Of a stretch of 47,477 nt of DNA, positions 15,805 through 24,576 are shown piece after piece; position 1 is the stretch's first letter, and each line of letters opens with the position of its first letter. The stretch covers positions 1 to 47,477 of the forward strand of contig CACAAZ010000009.1 in assembly GCA_902530685.1 (NCBI GenBank), read 5' to 3'. The notes beneath the pieces were generated by a model. The model searched no databases. It had not been told where the DNA came from and saw nothing but the letters and a program-made list of their open reading frames with translations. The translations under genes and the position numbers were made by a program. The stretch is from an uncultured Alphaproteobacteria bacterium. GTDB lineage: Bacteria; Pseudomonadota; Alphaproteobacteria; HIMB59; GCA-002718135.

Positions 15805-18077
15805 TGTTATCAGCAAATTTAGAAAAAACATTAAGACAAGCATATCAATTAGCAACTAATTATAAACATGAGTTTGTAACTTTAGAACACTTATTATTTT
15901 CCCTTTTAGAAGATCAAGATGCTGTTAGTGTTCTTAAAGCATGTGCAGTTGATATAATAAATTTAAAAGAGAATGTTGAAAAGTTTGTAATTAATGATTT
16001 AGAAAATCTGAAAGAAAATTTTACTGGTGAACCAAAATTGACAAATGGTTTTCAGAGAGTTTTACAAAGAGCCGCTATTCACGTTCAATCAAGTGGAAGA
16101 GAAAGTGTTACAGGAGCTAATATGATTGTAGCATTATTTTCAGAAAAAGAGAGTCATGCAGTATATTTTCTGCATCAACAAAACATGAGCAGATTAGATG
16201 CAGTTCAGTATATCTCACATGGCATTTCTAAAGCTAATGAAAATTTTGAGAATGATGAATTTGTTGATGCTCAAACAAATGAAAATAGTGAACAAAAAAA
16301 TACAAAAAGTGCTTTAAGTCAATTTTGTATTAACTTAAATCAAAAATCTAAAGAAGGTAAAATCGATAAACTAATTGGAAGAAACAAAGAACTTGATAGA
16401 ACAATTCAAATTTTATGCAGAAGACAAAAAAATAATCCTCTATTTGTTGGAGATCCCGGTGTTGGTAAAACTGCAATTGCTGAGGGTTTGGCAAAACGAA
16501 TTACAGAAAAAAAAGTTCCTAAAATAATGGAGGATGCCATTATTTTTTCATTAGATATGGGTGCTTTACTTGCAGGAACAAGATACAGAGGTGATTTTGA
16601 AGAAAGATTGAAAGCAGTACTTAAAGAATTACATAAAAAAGACAAAGCTGTTTTATTTATTGATGAAATTCATACTGTCATTGGGGCTGGAGCAACTAGT
16701 GGAGGCTCAATGGATGCAAGTAATTTATTAAAGCCTTCTTTGGGTAACGGCACTCTTAAATGTATTGGATCTACAACTTATAAGGAATTTAAAAACTATT
16801 TTGAAAAAGATAGAGCGTTAGTAAGAAGATTTCAAAAAATTGATGTTAAAGAACCCTCAAAAGACGAAACTATTAAAATCCTTGACGGTTTAAAAACTTA
16901 TTACGAAGAACACCACAATATTAGATATTCACCTGAAGCAATTATTAGCGCTGTTGAATTATCTAATAAATATATTGGTGATAGAAAACTTCCAGATAAA
17001 GCTATTGATGTCATTGATGAAGCTGGAGCATCGCAATACTTATTACCAGAAGAGAAGAGAAAAAAAATTATTCTGTCAAAAGATATCGAAGCAGTAGTTG
17101 CTTTAATGGCAAGAATTCCAACAAAATCTGTTAATCAAAGTGATAAGAATAGTTTAAAAAATTTAGAAAGAGATTTGAAAAATTTTGTATTTGGCCAAGA
17201 CAAAGCTATTAAAGAATTATCATCTTCTATAAAATTAGCCAGAGCAGGACTAAGAGAAGATGGAAAACCAATTGGTTCATATTTATTTTCTGGTCCAACG
17301 GGAGTAGGAAAAACTGAAGTAGCAAAACAATTAAGTAATACACTTGGAATAAAACTTTTAAGATTTGATATGTCCGAGTACATGGAAAGACATACAGTAA
17401 GTAGACTAATAGGTGCGCCTCCAGGATATGTAGGTTTTGATCAAGGTGGATTGTTAACTGATGGGATAGACCAAAATCCCCATTGTGTACTACTATTAGA
17501 TGAAATTGAAAAAGCCCACTTTGATTTATTCAATATTCTTTTACAAGTGATGGATTATGGAAAATTAACTGATCACAATGGTAAGTCTATAGATTTTAGA
17601 AATGTCATTTTAATTATGACGACTAATGCTGGAGCAATAGATGTTTCTAAAAATAAAATTGGTTTCAATGGTAAAAGATCTAATGATGATAGCAGCGATG
17701 CAATAAATAGAATTTTTTCACCAGAATTTAGAAATCGTATCGACTCAATTATCCATTTTAATCATTTATCTAAAAATATTGTCCTTTCGATAGTAGATAA
17801 ATTTATTATTGAAATAGAAGCACAGCTTGAAGACAAAGGAGTTTCACTATCTATTAATAAGGAAGCAAAGCAATTTTTAGCTGAAGAAGGTTATGATGAA
17901 GTTTATGGAGCTAGAGAACTTGGTAGAGTAATTCAAGAAAAAGTAAAAAAACCAATGGCTGAGGAACTTATTTTTGGAAAATTATCCAAAGGGGGCCACG
18001 TAGAAATTTCTTTTAAAGATAAAAAGATCTCGTTTGAATATTCAGCTAAACAAGAAAATAAAAAAGAATTAGCTTAA
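15804..18077 (+). CDS. clpA: ATP-dependent Clp protease ATP-binding subunit ClpA
   Basis: A 757-residue Hsp100 unfoldase of almost exactly the E. coli length, which feeds substrates to ClpP. It has an N-terminal repeat domain (about 1-145, which binds ClpS), D1 AAA+ with Walker A 'GDPGVGKT' and Walker B 'VLFIDEIH', and D2 with 'GPTGVGKTE' and 'VLLLDEIEKAH'. The ClpP-binding loop region 'KIGFNGKRS' replaces the IGL loop context, so the IGx tripeptide is 'IGF'. ATG 15804 overlaps the clpS stop; an earlier in-frame ATG at 15783 would lie within clpS. clpP is not in the window. Confidence 0.95.
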   Translation: MLSANLEKTLRQAYQLATNYKHEFVTLEHLLFSLLEDQDAVSVLKACAVDIINLKENVEKFVINDLENLKENFTGEPKLTNGFQRVLQRAAIHVQSSGRESVTGANMIVALFSEKESHAVYFLHQQNMSRLDAVQYISHGISKANENFENDEFVDAQTNENSEQKNTKSALSQFCINLNQKSKEGKIDKLIGRNKELDRTIQILCRRQKNNPLFVGDPGVGKTAIAEGLAKRITEKKVPKIMEDAIIFSLDMGALLAGTRYRGDFEERLKAVLKELHKKDKAVLFIDEIHTVIGAGATSGGSMDASNLLKPSLGNGTLKCIGSTTYKEFKNYFEKDRALVRRFQKIDVKEPSKDETIKILDGLKTYYEEHHNIRYSPEAIISAVELSNKYIGDRKLPDKAIDVIDEAGASQYLLPEEKRKKIILSKDIEAVVALMARIPTKSVNQSDKNSLKNLERDLKNFVFGQDKAIKELSSSIKLARAGLREDGKPIGSYLFSGPTGVGKTEVAKQLSNTLGIKLLRFDMSEYMERHTVSRLIGAPPGYVGFDQGGLLTDGIDQNPHCVLLLDEIEKAHFDLFNILLQVMDYGKLTDHNGKSIDFRNVILIMTTNAGAIDVSKNKIGFNGKRSNDDSSDAINRIFSPEFRNRIDSIIHFNHLSKNIVLSIVDKFIIEIEAQLEDKGVSLSINKEAKQFLAEEGYDEVYGARELGRVIQEKVKKPMAEELIFGKLSKGGHVEISFKDKKISFEYSAKQENKKELA

Positions 18078-19205
18078 TTTGTATGGAGATAATTCATTAA
18101 GTTCATTTTTTTGCGCATCAATTAATTCACTTTCTTTATTTAAAAAACTTTTGATTGCAGAACTAAATTCTTTATCTTTTATCCAATGTGCACTCCAAGT
18201 TTTAGTCGGAATATATCCTCTTTGTAGTTTGTGTTCTCCTTGAGCACCAGCTTCTACTATTTTTATTTTATTTTTAATTGCGTACTCAATTGCCTGATAA
18301 TAACAAATCTCAAAGTGTAAAAAAGGAATATCATGTTTTGACCCCCATAATCTACCATATAAATGAGATGCACTGATAAAGTTAATCGCACATGCAATCA
18401 TATCACTATTCTTTACTGCTAATATTAATAATATTTTATCTTTAAAATTTAATAATAACTCTTTAAAAAAATTTCTTGTTAAATAAGTAGATCCCCATTT
18501 TTTACCTGTAGTATCGAGATAGCAATCATAAAAGAAATCGATATGCTCTTCTTTAATCGACTCTCCATTTAGGAGTTTAACTTCTAGCTCATTGTTTTTA
18601 ATGCATTGACGCTCTTTTTTAATTAATTTTCTCTTTCTGGAGGATAATTTATTTAAAAATTCATCAAAATTTTTAAAATTTTCATTGTTCCAATGAAATT
18701 GAATACCAGAGCGTATCATTATTTCTTTATTTTCAATTAGGTTTTTATAATCTTTTAAAAAATTAAAATGAACTGAAGAAACACTAATTTTTTTTGCTTC
18801 ACTAATTATATTCTTTAAAGTTTCTGAAATTTTTTTTTCTTTATTTTTAATTTTTTTATTAATTACAATTCTATCACCTGTGACTGGCGTAAAAGGAATT
18901 GCTGACTGTAGCTTTGGATAGTAATTTAGTCCATATCTGTGATATGCCTCTGCCCAGGAATGATCAAATATATATTCTCCAAAAGAATGACTTTTTATAT
19001 AGAATGGACATAAAGCTATTATTTCGTCATTTTGTTCTTCAATGTAATGATACGGTTGCCATCCTGTTCTGATTGAGGCACTATTACTTTTTTCTAAAGC
19101 CGATAAAAATTCAAATTGAAGAAATGGATGATCACTACCTATGCAATCATTCCATTTATGTTTTTTTACATCATTAATTGAGGAGCAAAAATAAAATTTA
19201 CTCAT
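18069..19205 (-). CDS. GNAT/FemAB-like acyltransferase family protein (COG3146 type)
   Basis: A 378-residue cytosolic protein of the family once called DUF482, related to GNAT/FemAB aminoacyl- and acetyl-transferases. Signature stretches are 'HPFLQFEFLSALEKSNSA' near 26-43, 'FDHSWAEAYHRYG' near 79-91, 'CYLDTTGKKWGSTYLTR' near 229-245, and 'HFEICYYQAIEYAI' near 296-309. The family is widespread in alphaproteobacteria and is often annotated as a peptidoglycan-related biosynthesis protein, without biochemical proof that I know of. It overlaps the end of clpA by 9 bases (convergent) and lies 7 bases after the RidA gene on the same strand. Confidence 0.75.
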   Translation of the reverse strand: MSKFYFCSSINDVKKHKWNDCIGSDHPFLQFEFLSALEKSNSASIRTGWQPYHYIEEQNDEIIALCPFYIKSHSFGEYIFDHSWAEAYHRYGLNYYPKLQSAIPFTPVTGDRIVINKKIKNKEKKISETLKNIISEAKKISVSSVHFNFLKDYKNLIENKEIMIRSGIQFHWNNENFKNFDEFLNKLSSRKRKLIKKERQCIKNNELEVKLLNGESIKEEHIDFFYDCYLDTTGKKWGSTYLTRNFFKELLLNFKDKILLILAVKNSDMIACAINFISASHLYGRLWGSKHDIPFLHFEICYYQAIEYAIKNKIKIVEAGAQGEHKLQRGYIPTKTWSAHWIKDKEFSSAIKSFLNKESELIDAQKNELNELSPYKLS

Positions 19206-19212
19206 AAAATTA

Positions 19213-19677
19213 TTATTTAATTTTAATTATCGCATCTATTTCTACAGACATATTCATAGGTAGAGAATTTGATCCTACTGCAAATCTAGCGTGCCTTCCA
19301 TGGTCTCCAAAAATTTTTACCAATAAATCAGAAGCTCCATTAATAATTTTAGGTTGATCGTAAAAATTACTATTACAATTTACAAATCCTCCTAGTTTTA
19401 AAAATGAGTCTAGTCGGTTCCAATCACCATTAATACTTTTTTTTAGAGCAGCTATAATATTTACACAGCATAATTCAGCAGCTTTTATTCCATCATTTAT
19501 TGAAATATCATCACCAACTTTACCTTTATAGATAAGGTTACCTTTACTTACGGGACCTTGTCCAGACACATACACTATATTATCTGATAATTTATATGGA
19601 ACATAATTGGCAAAGGGTGTGGGCATATCTGGAATATTTATACCTAATTGCTTGATATTTTCTTCAAACCTGTGCAT
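19213..19677 (-). CDS. RidA/YjgF family protein
   Basis: A 154-residue RidA-superfamily protein, of the slightly longer type ('NYVPYKLSDNIVYVSGQGP', then 'AAELCCVNIIAALKKS' and 'HARFAVGSNSLPMNMSVEIDAII'). The conserved Arg (H-A-R-F-A-V-G) that contacts the imine substrate and the Glu in 'SVEIDA' are present. RidA hydrolyses reactive enamines/imines made by PLP enzymes; this subgroup's exact substrate is not known. It is first in a two-gene unit with the acyltransferase-like gene. Confidence 0.85.
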   Translation of the reverse strand: MHRFEENIKQLGINIPDMPTPFANYVPYKLSDNIVYVSGQGPVSKGNLIYKGKVGDDISINDGIKAAELCCVNIIAALKKSINGDWNRLDSFLKLGGFVNCNSNFYDQPKIINGASDLLVKIFGDHGRHARFAVGSNSLPMNMSVEIDAIIKIK

Positions 19678-19722
19678 TAATACATATATAAAACAATTTG
19701 AGTGAAGGTAAAGAAAACAAAC

Positions 19723-20280
19723 ATGAATAGCATAATTAAAGTTATCTTTTTTACTCTTCTATTCTCAATAATAATTTCGGGGAGTAAATTAATGGGTAAA
19801 GAAAAGATTCATATGACTTTAAAGGATGGGGTGGTTGTTATAGAAACCAGATCAGATGTTGCGCCTAAACATGTAGAACAAATAACAAAACTTATAAATG
19901 ATGGTCAATACAATGGAGTAGTTTTTCATAGAGTAATTGATGGTTTTATGGCACAAACTGGGGATGTAGAATTTGGAAACAGCTCAAATGATAAATTTAA
20001 TTTATCACGAGCAGGTACAGGCGGATCTACTTTACCTGATATAGATGCAGAATTTTCGAGCGTAAATCATGGAAGAGGTGCAGTTTCAATGGCTAGAGCA
20101 CAAAATCCAAATAGTGCAAACAGTCAATTCTTTATTTGCTTTGATGATTGTTCATTCTTAGATGGACAATACAGCGTATGGGGACAAGTCATAGAAGGTA
20201 TGGAATTTGTTGATAATATTAAAAGAGGAGAACCGCCAACAGATCCAGATAAAATAATTAAAATGGAGGTTGTTAAGTAG
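19723..20280 (+). CDS. Cyclophilin-type peptidyl-prolyl cis-trans isomerase, exported
   Basis: A 185-residue PPIase with a signal-like hydrophobic N-terminus (residues 4-20) and the cyclophilin core: 'VVFHRVIDGFMAQTGD' (the active-site H-R-V and the F-M-x-Q), 'ARAQNPNSANSQFFICFDD', and 'FLDGQYSVWGQVIEGM'. The Trp of the cyclosporin pocket is also seen. Likely assists folding in the periplasm or at the membrane. I chose ATG 19723, where the signal starts; a GTG at 19702 is in frame. The next gene begins 3 bases after the stop. Confidence 0.9.
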   Translation: MNSIIKVIFFTLLFSIIISGSKLMGKEKIHMTLKDGVVVIETRSDVAPKHVEQITKLINDGQYNGVVFHRVIDGFMAQTGDVEFGNSSNDKFNLSRAGTGGSTLPDIDAEFSSVNHGRGAVSMARAQNPNSANSQFFICFDDCSFLDGQYSVWGQVIEGMEFVDNIKRGEPPTDPDKIIKMEVVK

Positions 20281-20283
20281 TAA

Positions 20284-21366
20284 ATGTTTGTCGCAGATTT
20301 GCACAATGATCTTGTGCAAAGAATAATGGAAGGTGAAGACGTCACTAAATATACTCCCCACGGACACACAGATATACCTCGTTTAAAAGACTCTTGTATA
20401 GATTTACAAATACTCATAATCTGGGTATCAAGTAAATCAGCCGATCCAAATTTTTTTAATAAAGCCAATAGGATGTATGATGAAATTGAGAAATTATCTA
20501 ATCTCACTGAAGTTTTAATTCCAAAAAATTTAGAAGATATTAAAAATGGCATTAAAAAAAATAAACTTCTTTTACCTGTATCAATGGAGGGGGGAGAAGC
20601 AATTGAAAATAAAATAGATAATTTATATCATTTCATTAACAGAGGCTTACTTTATCTAGGTCCCACTTGGAATCATTCCCTTGATTGGGTTTCATCAAAT
20701 TTTGATGAAAAATATAATAAAACTAAATTGAAAACAATTGGTCTAAATGATTTTGGTAAAGAAGTTATAAATGTTTGCCAGGAAAATAAGGTTTTAATTG
20801 ATGTATCTCATATTGGAGAGCAAAGTTTTTGGGATATTGTAAAAATTACTCAGAGACCATTCATTGCATCCCATTCAAGTGTAAATAAACTGTGTTCACA
20901 TTTTAGAAATCTATATGACGATCAATTACTAGCTATCAAAAATAAACAGGGGTTGGTAGGAATAAATCCTTATCCTTTTTTTATTGATCCTACATTTAAA
21001 GAAAGAGAAGCTAAAGTAAGAAAAAAATATAGAGAAAAAATAAAATCACTAGAAATACAAAATTCCAAAAAATCTTCTCAATGGTTAGCAAAACAACATT
21101 TTTTTCAAAAAAAACTTTCAAGTGTTTGTCCAGATTTTGATATATTCCTAGACCACATAGAATATATAATAAAACTTATAGGTATTGATTATGTTGCAGT
21201 TGGAAGTGATTATGATGGACTGGATTGTTTACCTAAGGGGTGGAAAGATTGTGCTGATCATATTAAAATAGCCGAACAATTAGAGTATAGAGGATATAAT
21301 CAAGTAGAGATTGAAAAAGTAATGGGCACTAATTTTTTAAGAGTTTTAGAAGAAATCAATTATTAG
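20284..21366 (+). CDS. Membrane dipeptidase family (peptidase M19)
   Basis: A 360-residue zinc dipeptidase-like enzyme. The first metal motif is H7-x-D9 in 'ADLHNDLVQR'. The bridging Glu is in 'SMEGGEAIE' near residue 100, and the two later His ligands fit 'LIDVSHIGEQSFW' and 'FIASHSSV'. 'VAVGSDYDGLD' near 308-318 holds the catalytic-region Asp. No signal peptide is seen, so it acts in the cytosol on dipeptides, possibly D-amino-acid-containing ones. It follows the cyclophilin gene by 3 bases and overlaps the convergent LysE gene by 21 bases. Confidence 0.88.
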   Translation: MFVADLHNDLVQRIMEGEDVTKYTPHGHTDIPRLKDSCIDLQILIIWVSSKSADPNFFNKANRMYDEIEKLSNLTEVLIPKNLEDIKNGIKKNKLLLPVSMEGGEAIENKIDNLYHFINRGLLYLGPTWNHSLDWVSSNFDEKYNKTKLKTIGLNDFGKEVINVCQENKVLIDVSHIGEQSFWDIVKITQRPFIASHSSVNKLCSHFRNLYDDQLLAIKNKQGLVGINPYPFFIDPTFKEREAKVRKKYREKIKSLEIQNSKKSSQWLAKQHFFQKKLSSVCPDFDIFLDHIEYIIKLIGIDYVAVGSDYDGLDCLPKGWKDCADHIKIAEQLEYRGYNQVEIEKVMGTNFLRVLEEINY

Positions 21367-21954
21367 TAAAACAGAAATTATAACCAGTATTGAGCCAGAA
21401 ATCTTTTGAATAGTATTTGCTCTTATTTTAAAAAAATCTTTTAAACTGTAACTGGTAACTATTAAAGCAACTAAAATATACCAAATACCGTCAATTATGG
21501 ATGCAGTTAGTACAAGTATCGAATTTGTTAATAAAGTTGACTCACTTATAATAAATTGAGAAAAGACAGCAGAAAACCATATTAATATTTTGGGATTTAG
21601 AATAGAAATTGAAAATCCTTGTAAGAAGGTATTAAATTTCTTTTGGTTATTTTCAATTTTAAAATCTTTATTTTTTTGAACAATAAACAGAATACCATAA
21701 ACAAAAAGTAGTACAATTCCTGCTATCTGTATTGATTTAAAAATATAAATATTTGTTGTCAGAATAATAGATAGTCCAGTTACAGCAAATATTGCATATA
21801 TTCCCATCCCTAATCCATGTCCTACAGCAGTAATAATTCCACTTAGTCTATTGTATTTTATACTATTTCTGATGATTAAAGCTAAGCTAGGACCTGGTGA
21901 TATTGCCCCAGCAATACAAACTGCAGCAAATTGTAACCAAAAAATTAGTGTCAT
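21346..21954 (-). CDS. LysE family amino acid exporter
   Basis: A 202-residue inner-membrane protein with about six hydrophobic segments. The LysE/RhtB signature 'AGAISPGPSLALIIRNSI' is near residues 15-32 and 'GFSISILNPKILIWFSAVF' near 109-127. The substrate (amino acid or small metabolite) is not readable from the sequence. It overlaps pdxJ by 4 bases on the same strand (ATGA), so it belongs to the GST-pdxJ-lysE unit. Its 3' end overlaps the M19 peptidase gene. Confidence 0.88.
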   Translation of the reverse strand: MTLIFWLQFAAVCIAGAISPGPSLALIIRNSIKYNRLSGIITAVGHGLGMGIYAIFAVTGLSIILTTNIYIFKSIQIAGIVLLFVYGILFIVQKNKDFKIENNQKKFNTFLQGFSISILNPKILIWFSAVFSQFIISESTLLTNSILVLTASIIDGIWYILVALIVTSYSLKDFFKIRANTIQKISGSILVIISVLLIIDFF

Positions 21955-22688
21955 AATTTAGAAGAAATTTCTAAATATTTTTTAATAGTATTTTCTAACC
22001 CAAAATCAAAAGTATCACAAATTAAAGCATGGCCTATCGATACCTCTTTAATGTTCTCAATTGAATTTAAAAAATATTCTAAATTTTTTAAATTTAAATC
22101 ATGTCCAGCATTTAATTCTATTTTGGGAAATTTTTTTTTTAAATATGAAGATACTTCGACATAGGGTTTAATAGCATCTAATTTATTTTTAGAATAATTA
22201 TGAGCATAATTATAAGTATATAATTCTACTCTGTTAGTTGAAATTATTTTTAAATTTTCTAATGTTTTAATTGATGGATTAATAAATAAAGACACTCTGA
22301 TATTATTATTCTGAAGTTTTTTTACAATATTTGTTAAAAAAGTTTTATTTTTTTCACAATCCCAACCAAAAGATGAAGTTAATGCACCAGGTGGATCTGG
22401 TACAAGTGTTACTTGATCAGGTTTTACATTTATCACTTTTTCAATGAAATGCTCTGAAGGATATCCTTCAATATTAAATTCTTTATTTTTATATTTTGAA
22501 ACTAAATTTCTTAAAGGCTCTAAATCTGAAAATTTAGCATGTCTTTCATCTGGCCTTGGGTGTACAGTTATACCATCTGCTCCATATTGAAGACATTTTT
22601 CACTTATATTAATAATGTCAGGCATATTTGCTCCCCTTGCATTTCTGACTAGAGCAAATTTATTTATATTGACACTTAAAGCTGTCAT
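21951..22688 (-). CDS. pdxJ: Pyridoxine 5'-phosphate synthase PdxJ
   Basis: A 245-residue TIM-barrel enzyme that joins 3-amino-2-oxopropyl phosphate and 1-deoxyxylulose 5-phosphate to make pyridoxine 5'-phosphate. 'VNINKFALVRNARG' at residues 5-18 and 'GADGITVHPRPDERHA' near 36-51 are the family signatures; the latter is the 'HPRPDER' variant rather than the E. coli 'HLREDRR'. 'QVTLVPDPPGALTSSFGWD' and 'ELNAGHDLNLKNL' follow with catalytic Glu/His positions kept. It follows the GST gene by 4 bases. Confidence 0.92.
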   Translation of the reverse strand: MTALSVNINKFALVRNARGANMPDIINISEKCLQYGADGITVHPRPDERHAKFSDLEPLRNLVSKYKNKEFNIEGYPSEHFIEKVINVKPDQVTLVPDPPGALTSSFGWDCEKNKTFLTNIVKKLQNNNIRVSLFINPSIKTLENLKIISTNRVELYTYNYAHNYSKNKLDAIKPYVEVSSYLKKKFPKIELNAGHDLNLKNLEYFLNSIENIKEVSIGHALICDTFDFGLENTIKKYLEISSKL

Positions 22689-22692
22689 AAAA

Positions 22693-23349
22693 TTAGATCA
22701 CTTTTCCATATACTTGATCCATCCATTTAATTACTTTTGGATTACTATAGATTTCATTTCTAAGTATAGTTAAATTTGTGTATGGCTCTAAGATATTAGT
22801 TGCGACACCATCTAATAAGCCAGATGTCAACCAGCCAAGTAATCTCCAAATTGCTAGATCTGCTATCGTTAAATCTTTCCCTACAAAATAAACTGACTGA
22901 TCATTTTGACTATTTAGATTTTCTAGATATTGAAACCATTTTGGTAAATGTCTATTTGCTAGTATGTCTCGTGCTATTTTCTTTTTTTCTGGGTCTTTAT
23001 CTCTACTAGATAAAGTAACTAGAAAATTTATATCTTGAGCTGCTTCAATAATTTGATCAATTAATGCTGATTTATAATCATCATCTTTAGGATATAAGCC
23101 AGAAAGTTTACCACAGTATCTTGCGATAGCACCTGTTTGCGCAAAAATTTTTCCATCAACTTCTAAAACTGGCAGTTGTTTAAATGGAGCAATTTTACCA
23201 TTAGGTAATTTACCTGTTTTCTTAAACTCTTCATATTCACCCCCTTCAATTCTATGATCATCAAAAGGAATGTTGGCAATAAATAGAGATAAACGTGTTA
23301 CTTCAGCTCTCCAAAATGGAATTTTAAAATAATATAAAGTTATTTTCAT
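22693..23349 (-). CDS. Glutathione S-transferase family protein
   Basis: A 218-residue GST. The N-terminal thioredoxin-like domain starts with Tyr-containing 'ITLYYFKIPFWRAEVTRLSL' (Tyr5 or Tyr6 as candidate catalytic residue), and has the cis-Pro segment 'FKQLPVLEVDGKIFAQTGAIARY'. The second part is the G-site 'T-G-A/S' (about 69-71). The all-helical domain ends with 'LTIADLAIWRLLGWL', the N-capping D. This arrangement resembles sigma/alpha-like GSTs. Substrate is unknown. First gene of a three-gene unit with pdxJ and lysE. Confidence 0.87.
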   Translation of the reverse strand: MKITLYYFKIPFWRAEVTRLSLFIANIPFDDHRIEGGEYEEFKKTGKLPNGKIAPFKQLPVLEVDGKIFAQTGAIARYCGKLSGLYPKDDDYKSALIDQIIEAAQDINFLVTLSSRDKDPEKKKIARDILANRHLPKWFQYLENLNSQNDQSVYFVGKDLTIADLAIWRLLGWLTSGLLDGVATNILEPYTNLTILRNEIYSNPKVIKWMDQVYGKVI

Positions 23350-23385
23350 GTCACCAAAGTTTAATAAATGATATCATATATAATA

Positions 23386-23784
23386 ATGAATAAAAAAATA
23401 GACATATTAATTATCATCATCAATATCTTTTTTTTCCTATATTATGCAGTTCAGCTCCTCTTTTTTACAGATGAATTTGCAAGAGCAAATTTAGGTTTTT
23501 TTAATCATGCAGTTGCAGGTTTATCAGAGATTATTGGGATAATATTTGTTACTTTTAGTATTGGTTTGATCGCAATAGTATTTAGAGGAGTGGATAGACA
23601 ATTACCTATCTTTTTTTCAATTTTTGTATTTCAATTAACTTGTTCTATAAATTTCTGGAGATATGTTATTACAGATAGCCCTGGAGAAACAAATATTGAA
23701 GTTATTACAGTTAATGCATACCTATTTACTGCCATAACTTTGCTATCAGGTATATTATATTTAAGAAATTATTCTAAATTATAA
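23386..23784 (+). CDS. Hypothetical four-helix membrane protein
   Basis: I do not recognise this family. The 132-residue product has about four hydrophobic segments (roughly residues 5-25, 43-65, 72-90 and 108-126). A mid-protein 'ANLGFFNHAVAGLSEIIG' and a short polar loop ('TDSPGETNIEV') separate the helices. I used ATG 23386; another ATG at 23368 is in frame. It is followed by the GFA-family gene after a single base, so the two are likely cotranscribed. Confidence 0.6.
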   Translation: MNKKIDILIIIINIFFFLYYAVQLLFFTDEFARANLGFFNHAVAGLSEIIGIIFVTFSIGLIAIVFRGVDRQLPIFFSIFVFQLTCSINFWRYVITDSPGETNIEVITVNAYLFTAITLLSGILYLRNYSKL

Positions 23785-23785
23785 T

Positions 23786-24190
23786 ATGAAAAAAACACAA
23801 CCTCAAATAGCTAGATGTCTTTGTGGCGGGGTAAAAATTAAAATTTTAGGAAAACTTCGTAATGTAATTAATTGTCACTGCAAACAATGTATGAAAACTC
23901 ATGGGAATTTTGCTGCCTATACGAACTGTCTCGAAGAAAATATTGTTTTTATGAATAAAAGTACATTACGTTGGTACAGCTCATCAAACTTGGCAAAAAG
24001 AGGTTTTTGCAATAAATGTGGTGCAAGTATATTTTATAAAATCAAAAAAGGGAACTCTATCAGTATATCTGCAGGCTTGTTTGATAATCCAACAAAACTA
24101 AAAACTGACACTAATATATTTACAAAAGGTAAACTAGATTATTATAAACTTGATCCTAATTTGCGTAACTTTAGTAGATCTGAAAAATAA
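23786..24190 (+). CDS. GFA family (CENP-V/glutathione-dependent formaldehyde-activating-like) protein
   Basis: A 134-residue zinc-binding beta protein. The Cys motifs of the Gfa/CENP-V fold are seen in order: 'CLCGGVK' (residues 10-16), 'CHCKQC' (32-37) and 'FCNKCGASIFYK' (about 73-84). Family members bind two zinc ions; a glutathione/formaldehyde role was proposed for Gfa, but most homologues have no proven function. It is coupled to the upstream membrane protein gene (1-base gap). Confidence 0.85.
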   Translation: MKKTQPQIARCLCGGVKIKILGKLRNVINCHCKQCMKTHGNFAAYTNCLEENIVFMNKSTLRWYSSSNLAKRGFCNKCGASIFYKIKKGNSISISAGLFDNPTKLKTDTNIFTKGKLDYYKLDPNLRNFSRSEK

Positions 24191-24295
24191 AAATAAATAT
24201 TTAAAAAATGACCCCAGAGCAGTTTCGAATTACAGGTTTTTTCATTAAAACAATTTTTTCAAATTATTTTTAAATATAATTTATAATTTTTTTTA

Positions 24296-24370
24296 TGGTG
24301 CTGATACCGAGAATCGAACTTGGATCTGACCGTTACCAACGGCCTGTAATAACCATTATACTATATCAGC
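24296..24370 (-). tRNA. tRNA-Thr (anticodon GGT)
   Basis: On the minus strand the acceptor arm GCTGATA pairs with TATCAGC and is followed by an encoded ACCA. The anticodon stem GGCCG/CGGTC closes the loop TTGGTAA, giving anticodon GGT (24335-24337), which reads ACC and ACU. The T-arm loop TTCGATT is canonical, with one mismatch in its stem. The full length is 75 bases. Flanking gaps (24191-24295 and 24371-24576) show nothing else I can identify. Confidence 0.95.
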
Positions 24371-24576
24371 ATTAATAATAATAAAAGTCTTCTTAAAGTT
24401 AAATTACTAGTTATAAAGTAAGAAATATTAAATTGCCAAAATTAAAAAATTATGTTTGTCCAAATAATATAAAACTTTTTTAATTATTAAAAATACATAT
24501 AAAATTATGAATAAATATAACTATGTTTTATTAATTCTATACTAATTTCTTGTGTAAACATTTTTTCAATCATTCA

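Noticed and set aside
24191-24295. A tRNA-like fragment ('TTTCGAATTACAGG') beside tRNA-Thr, as a possible attachment-site duplicate.
   Set aside because: No match long enough to the tRNA 3' end and no integrase or foreign genes nearby.
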